This document shows, piece by piece, positions 56,303-64,000 of a DNA stretch of 64,000 nt. Source of the DNA: an uncultured Methanomethylovorans sp. Lineage in GTDB: Archaea > Halobacteriota > Methanosarcinia > Methanosarcinales > Methanosarcinaceae. The first letter of the stretch is position 1. Every line of letters starts with the position of its first letter. The position numbers and the translations under genes are program-made. The stretch is from assembly GCF_963678545.1 (NCBI RefSeq), contig NZ_OY782870.1, positions 992,001-1,056,000 on the forward strand, in the 5' to 3' direction. The notes below the pieces were generated by a model. That model did not search any database. It was not told where the DNA came from and saw only the letters and a program-made list of their open reading frames with translations.

Positions 56303-56656
56303 ATGGTTACTAATCAGCCAAGAAAACAGCGTAAAATGCGATATACTGCACCACTTCACTTGAGGCAGAAATATATGGGTGCTCCTCTTTCCAAAGAGCT
56401 CCGTGAAAAATATGGTCGCAGAACAGCAAGGGTCATCGTAGGCGACACTGTAAAAGTGATGCGCGGAGATCATGCAGGCACCACAGGTAAAGTCGAAGCG
56501 GTATCACTTAAACATGGGACTATAGTTGTAGAAGGAGTAACAGTATCCAAGGCAGATGGCACTGAGGTACCAAGGCCAGTCTATCCTTCCAATGTAACGA
56601 TTACCTCCCTTGAAATGAAAGATGACCGCAGATCAAAAGTATTGAGTAGGCAGTAG
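56303..56656 (+). CDS. rpl24: Ribosomal protein uL24
   Basis: 117 residues. A KOW motif, [20 protein letters not shown], follows an archaeal N-terminus [23 protein letters not shown] at 56303, 6 nt after GAGGTG; a GTG at 56294 is in frame but overlaps that site. An early 50S assembly protein. Confidence 0.95.
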   Translation: MVTNQPRKQRKMRYTAPLHLRQKYMGAPLSKELREKYGRRTARVIVGDTVKVMRGDHAGTTGKVEAVSLKHGTIVVEGVTVSKADGTEVPRPVYPSNVTITSLEMKDDRRSKVLSRQ

Positions 56657-56664
56657 GTGGTTTT

Positions 56665-57378
56665 GTGGGAAGACATCAAAAAAGGATTTCTGTACCAAAG
56701 AGTTGGCAGACATCCAAGAAATCCAATAAATGGATAACATCAACAAGGCCAGGTCCTCACAATAAACAACTGAGCATTCCTCTTGGAGTAGTGCTTAGAG
56801 ATATGTTACATGTTGTGGACACAAGGGTAGAGGCAAAAAGAGTACTTTCTGAGGGTAGCATTCTAGTTGACGGCATTGTCAGAAAGGATTTGAGGTTCCC
56901 TATAGGACTCTTGGATGTTGTTTCCATCCCTAAGATGGAACAATCTTATCGGGTTCTCCTTGATCATAAGGGAAGATTGGAATTGCACAAACTTGCAGGC
57001 ATTGAAGCAAGCAAGTTATGTAGGGTCAGTGGAAAGACTGTTATAAAAGATGGCAAAGTTCAGCTTAATCTTAATGACGGTTCTAACCTAATAGGTTCAA
57101 ACGACTTTAAGGCCAAAGATTCCGTAATCCTTTCTGTACCAGACAAGAAAATACTCCAGCATATAAAGTATGAAGTTGGCAACCTTGCATTGATAATCGG
57201 TGGTAAGCACACTGGTAAGACCGGCTCCATTAAGGTCATCAACACAGTGCGCAGTTCCAATCCCAACACTGTCCAAATTGCTGGCCAAGATGAGGAATTC
57301 ACCACAATAGAAGATTATGTTGTCGTGATCGGTACGGATAAACCGGAAATAAAACTGGGTGGTGATATCATTGAGTAA
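56665..57378 (+). CDS. rps4e: Ribosomal protein eS4
   Basis: 237 residues, GTG start. An S4-type RNA-binding domain ([20 protein letters not shown]), a central eS4 domain and a C-terminal KOW ([20 protein letters not shown]). It is absent from bacteria, so it supports the archaeal origin. The 3' end overlaps the start of rpl5. Confidence 0.95.
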   Translation: MGRHQKRISVPKSWQTSKKSNKWITSTRPGPHNKQLSIPLGVVLRDMLHVVDTRVEAKRVLSEGSILVDGIVRKDLRFPIGLLDVVSIPKMEQSYRVLLDHKGRLELHKLAGIEASKLCRVSGKTVIKDGKVQLNLNDGSNLIGSNDFKAKDSVILSVPDKKILQHIKYEVGNLALIIGGKHTGKTGSIKVINTVRSSNPNTVQIAGQDEEFTTIEDYVVVIGTDKPEIKLGGDIIE

Positions 57379-57880
57379 TCCAATGAGAACACCCAGGGTT
57401 GAAAAGGTCATTGTTCACATGGGTGTCGGTGAGAGTGGTGAACACCTTGTAAACGCCGAAGGAATCATGAAAGAGATTACCGGGCAAGCTGTGGTTCGTA
57501 CATATGCAAAGAAGACCCTTCCTGCATTCAGTATTAAGAAAAGTGAACCAATAGGTTGTAAGGTTACTCTTCGTGGTAGCAATGCAGAGGAGTTCCTGGC
57601 AACAGCTCTGTCAATAGTGGAGAAAAGGTTGTCAGCTACCCAGTTTGATAAAAATGGGAATGTTGCATTCGGAATTGAAGAACACACGGATTTTCCAGGA
57701 ATGAGGTATGATCCTAATATTGGTATCTTTGGTATGGACATAAATGTGATAGTTAATCGTCCAGGATACAGGATCAGCAAAAGAAGGATCTCCGAAAGGA
57801 AAGTTCCTTCAGTGCACAAGATCACAAAGGATGATACAATTTCCTTCTTCAGGGAAAAATATTTCGTGGAGGTTGTGTAA
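57371..57880 (+). CDS. rpl5: Ribosomal protein uL5
   Basis: 169 residues. Binds 5S r[23 protein letters not shown] and [14 protein letters not shown] [20 protein letters not shown]. The start is probably the TTG at 57371 (GGTGAT just upstream, overlapping the eS4 stop), giving the usual MSNPMRTP N-terminus; an ATG at 57383 would shorten it by four residues. Confidence 0.94.
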   Translation: MSNPMRTPRVEKVIVHMGVGESGEHLVNAEGIMKEITGQAVVRTYAKKTLPAFSIKKSEPIGCKVTLRGSNAEEFLATALSIVEKRLSATQFDKNGNVAFGIEEHTDFPGMRYDPNIGIFGMDINVIVNRPGYRISKRRISERKVPSVHKITKDDTISFFREKYFVEVV

Positions 57881-58033
57881 ATGGTCCAGACTACTAAGCA
57901 ATTTGGCCGAGGAGCACACGAATGCAAAAGATGCGGAAGAAAGCAAGGCCTTGTAAGCAAATATGGTATTTACCTGTGCCGCCACTGTTTCCGTGAGATT
58001 GCCCATGACATGGGATTTGAGAAATATAGTTGA
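57881..58033 (+). CDS. rps14: Ribosomal protein uS14, zinc-ribbon form
   Basis: 50 residues, directly after the rpl5 stop. [18 protein letters not shown], then [18 protein letters not shown]. Two CxxC pairs bind zinc. The short length and place between uL5 and uS8 are typical of archaea. Decodes with the 30S head. Confidence 0.95.
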   Translation: MVQTTKQFGRGAHECKRCGRKQGLVSKYGIYLCRHCFREIAHDMGFEKYS

Positions 58034-58044
58034 GGTGAAAAATA

Positions 58045-58437
58045 ATGGTGTTATTAGATCCTCTTGCCGATGCACTCTCCACTATAAAGAATGCAGAGGC
58101 AATCGGTAAACAATCATGCACGCTTAAACCGGCATCAAAGCTCATCGGTACGGTCCTTAAAGTGATGCAGGACAGTGGATACCTCGGTGAGTTCGAATTC
58201 ATCGAGGATGGTAAAGCAGGAATCTATGAGGTTAAGCTCATCGGTAAAATAAACAAATGCGGAGCAATAAAGCCACGTTATTCAGTAGGTTCAGTTGATT
58301 TCGAAAGATGGGAGAAGCAATTCTTACCCGCTAAAAACTTCGGAACACTTATCCTTACTACCTCTCATGGTGTCATGTCACAGTACGACGCACGTGAGAA
58401 AAATATCGGTGGACAGCTTCTAGCATATGTATACTGA
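58045..58437 (+). CDS. rps8: Ribosomal protein uS8
   Basis: 130 residues. [20 protein letters not shown] at the N-terminus and the C-terminal [20 protein letters not shown], which binds helix 21 of 16S rRNA. Bacterial uS8 represses its own operon; not tested here. Confidence 0.96.
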   Translation: MVLLDPLADALSTIKNAEAIGKQSCTLKPASKLIGTVLKVMQDSGYLGEFEFIEDGKAGIYEVKLIGKINKCGAIKPRYSVGSVDFERWEKQFLPAKNFGTLILTTSHGVMSQYDAREKNIGGQLLAYVY

Positions 58438-58451
58438 TATGGAGTGGTTCA

Positions 58452-58985
58452 ATGGCTAAAGAGATGAAGAACGCGATCAGCATTCCGGAAGGAGTTACAG
58501 TTACTTTCCAGGATGACATCCTTTCCGTATCAGGACCCAAAGGAAAGAATGAGAGATACCTCTGGTATCCAGGAATCATAATTGAGGTAGCAGGCTCTGA
58601 GATCACAGTGGATTCCACTTCAACAAAGAAGTCCCACAAGGCTATGATCGGCACATTCTCTTCACATATTAACAATATGATGAAAGGTGTGACCCAAGGG
58701 TTTGAATACCGCATGAAGGTTGTTTACTCCCACTTCCCTATGCAGCTGAAGGTCGAGGGTAAGAAAATGCTTATTGGTAACTTCTTGGGTGAGAAGAAAG
58801 CAAGATCTGCAAATATCCTCGGTGAAACCAAGGTAAAGGCAGGTGCCGACCAGGTTACCATTACTGGCATAAACAAAGAGGATGTCGGGCAGACAGCAGC
58901 CAACATAGAGCAAGCCACGAAGATCAAGAGATTCGATCCTCGCGTATTCCAGGATGGTATCTATATCGTGGAGAAGATATTGTAG
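58452..58985 (+). CDS. rpl6: Ribosomal protein uL6
   Basis: 177 residues, two repeated alpha/beta domains. [20 protein letters not shown] begins the first; [20 protein letters not shown] links to the second. Near the factor-binding site. Confidence 0.96.
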   Translation: MAKEMKNAISIPEGVTVTFQDDILSVSGPKGKNERYLWYPGIIIEVAGSEITVDSTSTKKSHKAMIGTFSSHINNMMKGVTQGFEYRMKVVYSHFPMQLKVEGKKMLIGNFLGEKKARSANILGETKVKAGADQVTITGINKEDVGQTAANIEQATKIKRFDPRVFQDGIYIVEKIL

Positions 58986-58994
58986 GTGATTTGA

Positions 58995-59438
58995 ATGGAA
59001 GATAATATCACTAAGTCCTCTTCAGAAACTATGAACTGTGGTGTGTTAATGGATGCCGAAGGTAAGCGCCTTTTCAAGGTTCGTAAGGTTCAGAAGGCAA
59101 AGAAACCCCAGTTCAAGAGGACTGATTGTCACAAATATAAGAGGCTGGACTCCAACTGGAGAATCCCAAGAGGCCAGCAAAGCAAAAAACGCAAAGGATT
59201 TGTTGCAAAAGGCGCTCATGCTCAGGTAGGCTATGGCAGTCCGGTTCTGGTAAAGGGTTTGCACCCTTCCGGCTATTCCGAAGTCATTGTTTCAACGCTG
59301 AATGATGTTTCACCCCTCGATGCTAATACAATGGCTATTAGGATCGCTGCAACGGTCGGTGCAAGAAAGAAAGCCATGATAGAGGAAAAAGCAGTCTCCA
59401 TGGGAATAAAGATCCTCAATCCTTCAAGGAGTGAATGA
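58995..59438 (+). CDS. rpl32e: Ribosomal protein eL32
   Basis: 147 residues. The core [20 protein letters not shown] and [20 protein letters not shown] is typical. An archaeal/eukaryotic protein with no bacterial counterpart. Its start is ATG at 58995; it ends just inside the ribosome-binding region of rpl19e. Confidence 0.95.
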   Translation: MEDNITKSSSETMNCGVLMDAEGKRLFKVRKVQKAKKPQFKRTDCHKYKRLDSNWRIPRGQQSKKRKGFVAKGAHAQVGYGSPVLVKGLHPSGYSEVIVSTLNDVSPLDANTMAIRIAATVGARKKAMIEEKAVSMGIKILNPSRSE

Positions 59439-59439
59439 A

Positions 59440-59898
59440 ATGACCGATCTTTCTAACCAGAAGAGGATGGCTGCTGCCATCATGGGCTGTGGTGTACACA
59501 GAGTATGGTTGGATCCCGAGGCTGCTGATGATATTGCAGTTGCAATTACAAGAGCAGATCTCCGCGAACTCATCAAGAAAGGAAGCATTGCTGCCGTCAA
59601 ACCAAAAGGAGTTAGCAGAGGCCGTGCAAGAGTAAGGGATGTCAAGCGCAAGTATGGCCACCGTAAGGGACAGGGTTCAAGAAAAGGTACAAAGGGAGCA
59701 AGAAATCCCAGAAAAGATCAGTGGATAAAAAGGATTCGTGCCCTCAGGGCGAGGCTAAAGGAACTTCGTGCAGATGGCTCTCTGGAAAAATCCACGTATT
59801 GTAAGATCTATCGTAAGGCAAAAGGTGGAGAATACCGTAGTGTTGCTCACATGGAGTCACACCTTGAGTCACAAAAGCTCCTTAAACATGAGGGATGA
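59440..59898 (+). CDS. rpl19e: Ribosomal protein eL19
   Basis: 152 residues. [20 protein letters not shown] and the very basic [20 protein letters not shown] stretch. ATG at 59440, 6 nt after GGAGTGA; the GTG at 59431 overlaps that site and the eL32 stop. Forms a bridge to the small subunit. Confidence 0.95.
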   Translation: MTDLSNQKRMAAAIMGCGVHRVWLDPEAADDIAVAITRADLRELIKKGSIAAVKPKGVSRGRARVRDVKRKYGHRKGQGSRKGTKGARNPRKDQWIKRIRALRARLKELRADGSLEKSTYCKIYRKAKGGEYRSVAHMESHLESQKLLKHEG

Positions 59899-59944
59899 AG
59901 ATGATTAACAGAAGCTTTGATATTTTATCCAGGAGGATATGATC

Positions 59945-60466
59945 ATGGCAACAGGGCCCAGATATAAGGTCGCTTTCAGGCGACGAAGGGAAGGACGCAC
60001 CAATTATCATCAGCGTCTTAAGTTGCTCTTATCAAAAGAAGACCGTGTGGTGGTTCGTAAGAGTTCAAAACATATTCAGGTTCAGCTTATAGCTCCAAAG
60101 CCTGAAGGTGATGTTACTCTTTCATCAGCCATATCTACAGAACTCAAGGACTATGGATATGATGCCTCCACAGGCAACACGCCGGCAGCTTATCTTACCG
60201 GCCTCTTGTTTGGTTACAAGACTCTAAGCAAGGGATACGATTATGGAATACTTGATATCGGATTACAGGCATCATCACCTGGTTCCCGTGTCTATGCCAC
60301 TTTGAAAGGCATAGTTGACTCAGGACTAGAGATTCCTCACGATCCATCTGTATTCCCCTCTGATGAAAGGATCAGAGGCGAACATATTGCAGAATATATG
60401 GAAGGATCAAATCTGCCGGAACTGTTTGATGCAGTCAAGGAAAAGATCTCTTCTGCTTTCAATTAG
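59945..60466 (+). CDS. rpl18: Ribosomal protein uL18
   Basis: 173 residues. [20 protein letters not shown] and [20 protein letters not shown] mark the archaeal form that binds 5S rRNA with uL5. The ATG at 59945 gives the usual MATGP start; an ATG at 59939 is equally near the GGAGG site. Confidence 0.95.
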   Translation: MATGPRYKVAFRRRREGRTNYHQRLKLLLSKEDRVVVRKSSKHIQVQLIAPKPEGDVTLSSAISTELKDYGYDASTGNTPAAYLTGLLFGYKTLSKGYDYGILDIGLQASSPGSRVYATLKGIVDSGLEIPHDPSVFPSDERIRGEHIAEYMEGSNLPELFDAVKEKISSAFN

Positions 60467-60474
60467 GTGATCAT

Positions 60475-61113
60475 ATGGCATATCAGTTCGAAGAAGAGGA
60501 ATGGGTTCCACAAACAAGGCTTGGCAAACTTGTTCAGGAAGGGCAGATCACTTCCATGGACGAGGCAATCGATTCAGGATTGCCTCTAAGGGAATCCAAA
60601 ATAGTGGATATATTACTCCCCAATCTTGAAGATGAGGTTTTGGACATTAACATGGTCCAGAGAATGACTGACTCCGGCCGTCGTGTTAAGTTCAGAGCCA
60701 CTGTTATTGTGGGCAATGGCGATGGCTTTGTAGGTCTTGGGCAAGCCAAGGATAATCAGGTAGGTCCAGCCATAAGAAAGGCTATTGAGGATGCTAAGAT
60801 TAATTTGGTACGTGTAAAACGTGGCTGTGGCTCATGGGAATGTGCTTGTGGCCTTAATCATACAGTACCATCTGAAGTAAAGGGTAAAGCGGGAAGTGTC
60901 ATTGTAGTACTCATTCCTGCACCCAGAGGTCTTGGACTCGCTGCCGGTGGAACTGCAAAGAAAGTGTTGGAGAAGGCAGGTATCAAGGATGTTTGGACAC
61001 GTACTGAAGGTACTACCAGGACTACACTGAATTTTGCAAAGGCAACTTTCAATGCGCTACAGGCTACAGGTACTGTAAGGAGCCCTACCCATATTCAGAG
61101 GGAGGAGGCTTGA
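60475..61113 (+). CDS. rps5: Ribosomal protein uS5
   Basis: 212 residues. The double-stranded-RNA-like domain [20 protein letters not shown] and the C-terminal [20 protein letters not shown]. An archaeal insert with C-x3-C ([10 protein letters not shown]) is present. Involved in mRNA entry and accuracy. Confidence 0.96.
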   Translation: MAYQFEEEEWVPQTRLGKLVQEGQITSMDEAIDSGLPLRESKIVDILLPNLEDEVLDINMVQRMTDSGRRVKFRATVIVGNGDGFVGLGQAKDNQVGPAIRKAIEDAKINLVRVKRGCGSWECACGLNHTVPSEVKGKAGSVIVVLIPAPRGLGLAAGGTAKKVLEKAGIKDVWTRTEGTTRTTLNFAKATFNALQATGTVRSPTHIQREEA

Positions 61114-61114
61114 A

Positions 61115-61576
61115 ATGTACGTACTTGTAAGAATGCGTGGTAATGTAGATGTGAGGGGTACCATTCAGGATACTCTTCATATGCTTCGCTTGAACAGGGT
61201 GAATCACTGTGTAGTGATCAATGATACTCCTCACAACAAGGGTATGATTCAGATGGTGAAGGACTATGTTGCCTATGGTACAATAGATGCAGCTACTCTT
61301 GCAGAGATGCTGGATAATCGTGGTAAGCTCGAAGGCGGAGATAGGCTCACAAATGAGTATCTTTCTCAAAATACAGATTATTCCACTATTTCCGAGTTTG
61401 CTGAAGCTGTATGTGCAGGTAAAGCTTTACTCAAGGATGTACCAGGATTGAAACCAGTCTTTAGGCTTCATCCACCACGCAAAGGGCATGCTGGAATCAA
61501 AAAGCCAGTCGAGCTTGGAGGCGTACTGGGAAATCACGGAGATAATATCAAAGTCCTCCTGAACCAGATGAGGTAA
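61115..61576 (+). CDS. rpl30: Ribosomal protein uL30
   Basis: 153 residues, the long archaeal form. [20 protein letters not shown] at the N-terminus and [20 protein letters not shown] in the C-terminal extension. Starts 1 bp after rps5. Confidence 0.96.
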   Translation: MYVLVRMRGNVDVRGTIQDTLHMLRLNRVNHCVVINDTPHNKGMIQMVKDYVAYGTIDAATLAEMLDNRGKLEGGDRLTNEYLSQNTDYSTISEFAEAVCAGKALLKDVPGLKPVFRLHPPRKGHAGIKKPVELGGVLGNHGDNIKVLLNQMR

Positions 61577-61581
61577 TAATC

Positions 61582-62010
61582 ATGAGCAAGGGCAACACAA
61601 AGAAGTTCAGAGGTTCTCGTACTTGCGGTGGAGGCACTCATAAAAACAGACGTGGTGCAGGCAATCGTGGCGGAAGAGGAAGAGCAGGGATTTGCAAACA
61701 TCATGCTATCAGAGCTATTCTTCTTGGTTATGCTCAGGGGAAACATGGTTTCACCCGTCCACCAAAGACTCTAAAACCGGTATCGGTTGTAAATGTAGGC
61801 GAACTTGATGAACTTGCAGATGAGTTAGTACTTGATGGTCTGGCCCAGCTAAAAGAAGGCCAATACCGTATTGATCTAACATGCCTTGACATTGACAAGG
61901 TTCTCGGTACCGGCAGGGTTACTAAGAAGCTCGCTGTTACAGCCTATGGATTCTCTGGCGTCGCAAGAGAAAAAATAGAAGCTGCAGGCGGTTCATGCTT
62001 GGAGCCTTAG
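61582..62010 (+). CDS. rpl15: Ribosomal protein uL15
   Basis: 142 residues. The glycine-rich basic N-terminus [20 protein letters not shown] and the later [14 protein letters not shown]. Last gene of the ribosomal block; a strong hairpin begins at the base after its stop. Confidence 0.96.
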   Translation: MSKGNTKKFRGSRTCGGGTHKNRRGAGNRGGRGRAGICKHHAIRAILLGYAQGKHGFTRPPKTLKPVSVVNVGELDELADELVLDGLAQLKEGQYRIDLTCLDIDKVLGTGRVTKKLAVTAYGFSGVAREKIEAAGGSCLEP

Positions 62011-62046
62011 AAGTAATGCCAATGGGCATTACTTATTTCATTTTTG
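62011..62046 (+). terminator. Strong terminator at the end of the ribosomal operon
   Basis: AAGTAATGCC (62011-62020) pairs perfectly with GGCATTACTT (62025-62034) around AATG, followed by ATTTCATTTTTG. It separates rpl15 from secY, which are contiguous in many genomes. Confidence 0.75.
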
Positions 62047-62086
62047 TATTATAACCAGTTATAGGGTGCAGCTTTATTAATGTAGA

Positions 62087-62096
62087 CGTATATTTA
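62087..62096 (+). promoter_or_regulatory. TATA-like box, probable secY-adk promoter
   Basis: The sequence reads CGTATATTTA. A start site 22-27 nt downstream (about 62120) leaves a leader of about 40 nt with GGGTGG before the secY ATG. Confidence 0.4.
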
Positions 62097-62160
62097 GGTT
62101 TATTAATTATCTCTAAGCATATATTCTGTGTTTGCATCTCCCAGCTTAAAGGGTGGAATG

Positions 62161-63642
62161 ATGAGTTTCAAGGAGAGTTTAGACCCCATATTTAAAAAAT
62201 TGCCTGCAGTCGCAAGTCCAGAAGGCCACGTACATTTCAAGACCAAGATTATGTGGACATTGGGCGTACTTGTGCTATACTTTGCACTTGCCAACGTGCC
62301 TTTATTTGGATTATCTGCAGATTCGATAGACTTATTTGAACAATACCGTGCCTTCTTTGCAGGGGCATCAAATTCATTGATTTTGCTTGGTATCGGTCCC
62401 ATCGTTACCGCATCAATTGTGCTCCAGTTACTCGTGGGCGCAGATGTGATTAAATTGGATCTGTCTGATTCTTCTGACCAGGCTTTTTTCCAGGGTGCAC
62501 AGAAATTTATGGTATTTGTGATGATTATACTGGAAGCGTTGCCCCAAATTATGGGTGGCTACATTCAGCCAGATCTTAATCTTGCTTCTTCCCTTGGTGT
62601 AAGTGGAGCTATCATTACTCTGATTATTTTTATCCAGATATGTATCGGTGGAGTTCTAGTTCTTTTCATGGATGAAGTAGTTTCAAAATGGGGTATTGGC
62701 TCAGGTGTCGGTCTTTTCATTGTTGCAGGTATTTCTCAGCAGATAGTTACCGGTCTCTTTAACTGGCAAGCCGATTCATCTGGTCTTCCCATTGGTTTTC
62801 TGCCAAAGTGGATTTATATAATTCAAAATGAGGATTTAGTCAATTTATTCACAACTGGTCAGGGACTTGTATTTGTGCTTGTAAGAGGTGGGATACTGGC
62901 GCTAGCAAGCACTATTCTCATATTCTTGCTTGTCGTTTACGTTGAAAGTACACGTATTGAGATTCCTTTAGCTCACAGTGCTGTAAGAGGAGCCAGGGGC
63001 AAGTTTCCTGTGAAGCTGATATATGCATCAGTTCTTCCTATGATCCTTGTCCGTGCACTTCAAGCCAACATTCAGTTAATAGGTCTCTTATTGAGTGGGA
63101 AGGGTATTACGTTCCTAGGTGAATATGTAGGTTCAAAACCGATTAATGGCCTGATGTATTACTTTGCACCTATTCACAGTCCATATGACTGGATCCCATC
63201 TCTTGTAAGGGATTCATTTTCCAGCATTGGCGCTCCAGTACCAGCCATCTGGCAGATAGGGCTGCATGTTTTTATTGATGCTGTATTCCTTATCGTAGGC
63301 GGAGTGATCTTTGCTTTGTTCTGGATCGAAACTACAGGTATGGGTGCAAAGCAAACTGCTCAGAAGGTGTTTAATTCCGGCATGCAGATACCAGGTTTCA
63401 GGCGGAATGTCGGTAGTATTGAGAAAGTGATGGTTCGTTATATCCCTAAAGTGACAGTCATAGGTGGCGTATTCATTGGTTTGCTCACACTTATTGCAAG
63501 TCTATTAGGCACTCTTGGAAGTGCAGGTGGAACTGGTCTGCTGCTTACTGTAAGTATTGTATATCGTCTGTATGAGGATATAGCATCAGAGCAGATGATG
63601 GAAATGCATCCAATGATCAGATCTTTCTTCGGAAAAGATTAA
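62161..63642 (+). CDS. secY: Protein translocase subunit SecY
   Basis: 493 residues with about ten membrane helices, the archaeal Sec61-alpha-like channel. The plug and gate region FGLSADSIDLFEQY, cytoplasmic loop LAHSAVRGARGKFPVKLIYA and C-terminal helix LLLTVSIVYRLYEDI are recognisable. I use the ATG at 62161 (GGGTGG 4 nt upstream); the ATG at 62158 directly before it is possible. Confidence 0.95.
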   Translation: MSFKESLDPIFKKLPAVASPEGHVHFKTKIMWTLGVLVLYFALANVPLFGLSADSIDLFEQYRAFFAGASNSLILLGIGPIVTASIVLQLLVGADVIKLDLSDSSDQAFFQGAQKFMVFVMIILEALPQIMGGYIQPDLNLASSLGVSGAIITLIIFIQICIGGVLVLFMDEVVSKWGIGSGVGLFIVAGISQQIVTGLFNWQADSSGLPIGFLPKWIYIIQNEDLVNLFTTGQGLVFVLVRGGILALASTILIFLLVVYVESTRIEIPLAHSAVRGARGKFPVKLIYASVLPMILVRALQANIQLIGLLLSGKGITFLGEYVGSKPINGLMYYFAPIHSPYDWIPSLVRDSFSSIGAPVPAIWQIGLHVFIDAVFLIVGGVIFALFWIETTGMGAKQTAQKVFNSGMQIPGFRRNVGSIEKVMVRYIPKVTVIGGVFIGLLTLIASLLGTLGSAGGTGLLLTVSIVYRLYEDIASEQMMEMHPMIRSFFGKD

Positions 63643-63660
63643 TGTAATGGGGAAATCTCG

Positions 63661-64000
63661 ATGAATATAGTATTATTTGGTCCGCCTGGTGCCGGTAAAG
63701 GCACTCAGGCCAAAGAGCTGGCTAAGCACTATAATATATCACATATCTCCACAGGCGACATATTACGCGCTAATGTAAGGGATGGCACAAAACTTGGAAT
63801 AAAGGCCAAGGAATATATGAATAAGGGGGAGCTTGTGCCAGATGAAGTACTAATCGGAATAATTAGAGATCGCATTCAACAGCCGGATTGCAAGCATGGG
63901 TACATGTTGGATGGTTATCCACGTACCATTCCTCAGGCAGAAGCTCTTAAAGACATTTTGGGGAAGGTAGGTAAGCCTATTGATGTTGTTCTAAATATCG
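63661..64000 (+). CDS. adk: Adenylate kinase, bacterial type, 3' end outside window
   Basis: The first 113 codons are present. P-loop GPPGAGKGTQA at residues 7-17, the AMP-binding ISTGDILRANVRDGT, and LDGYPRTIPQAEAL. This short P-loop form is the bacterial/eukaryotic Adk, not the archaeal AdkA of Methanococcales. It follows secY by 18 bp, as in many bacteria and some Methanosarcinales. Converts ATP and AMP to two ADP. Confidence 0.94.
   Translation, partial: MNIVLFGPPGAGKGTQAKELAKHYNISHISTGDILRANVRDGTKLGIKAKEYMNKGELVPDEVLIGIIRDRIQQPDCKHGYMLDGYPRTIPQAEALKDILGKVGKPIDVVLNI

Overview
The window is a chromosomal segment of a methanogenic archaeon, most likely a methylotrophic member of the Methanosarcinales. 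The signs are a methanogenesis-marker-16 protein, two DUF1699 proteins, PGF-CTERM surface proteins, a cupin-type phosphoglucose isomerase, ADP-dependent sugar kinases, a stand-alone NrpR regulatory-domain protein, Vor and Ior 2-oxoacid:ferredoxin oxidoreductases, an archaeal ribosomal-protein operon with eukaryote-type proteins (eS4, eL32, eL19) and RNase P component 1, and AT-rich intergenic DNA with TATA-like boxes. Genus cannot be fixed by eye. No tRNA, rRNA or CRISPR array was seen.

Layout. 1-7.6 kb: the end of elp3, a small HTH gene, and a MinD-like ATPase gene broken by an insertion sequence. The 1000-bp element is present twice (2567-3566 and 4540-5539), each copy with a perfect 8-bp target duplication, around a membrane-protein gene. 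Two DUF1699 paralogues with long AT-rich leaders follow. 7.6-13.8 kb: a Hjc-like nuclease overlapping a RecJ-type DHH exonuclease, an NrpRII-like regulator, cupin glucose-6-phosphate isomerase, UvrC and a DEDD exonuclease. 14-21.6 kb: malate dehydrogenase, a PRC-barrel protein, tRNA-His guanylyltransferase, TyrRS, an unknown coiled-coil protein, a Kef-type antiporter and methanogenesis marker 16. 21.7-26.9 kb, minus strand: an acyl-CoA synthetase with a cupin/HTH regulator, and a Vor operon, which together could turn branched short-chain acids into 2-oxoacids. 27-31.3 kb: a DUF92 membrane protein and a flippase/glycosyltransferase/deacetylase operon. 31.5-38 kb: argC, a CBS-domain protein and argJ, then two ADP-dependent kinase paralogues and an OGG-type glycosylase. 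38-47 kb, minus strand: two PGF-CTERM surface proteins (one of 1139 residues with LVIVD-like repeats), a small conserved-looking ORF, CCA-adding enzyme, proB and proA. 47.5-49.9 kb: iorAB. 50.1-62 kb: the ribosomal operon from uL3 to uL15, preceded by a roughly 370-nt structured leader and closed by a 10-bp-stem terminator. secY and adk (cut by the right edge) follow from what looks like their own promoter.

The most informative observations are these. Removing the first IS copy and one target duplication restores a complete MinD-like frame. The IS transposase has no stop codon of its own and borrows one from the target. A glycosyltransferase gene has no ATG, GTG or TTG at its natural N-terminus. 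The Vor operon and uL3 leaders contain structures that suggest regulation. I found no clearly new defence or biosynthetic system.
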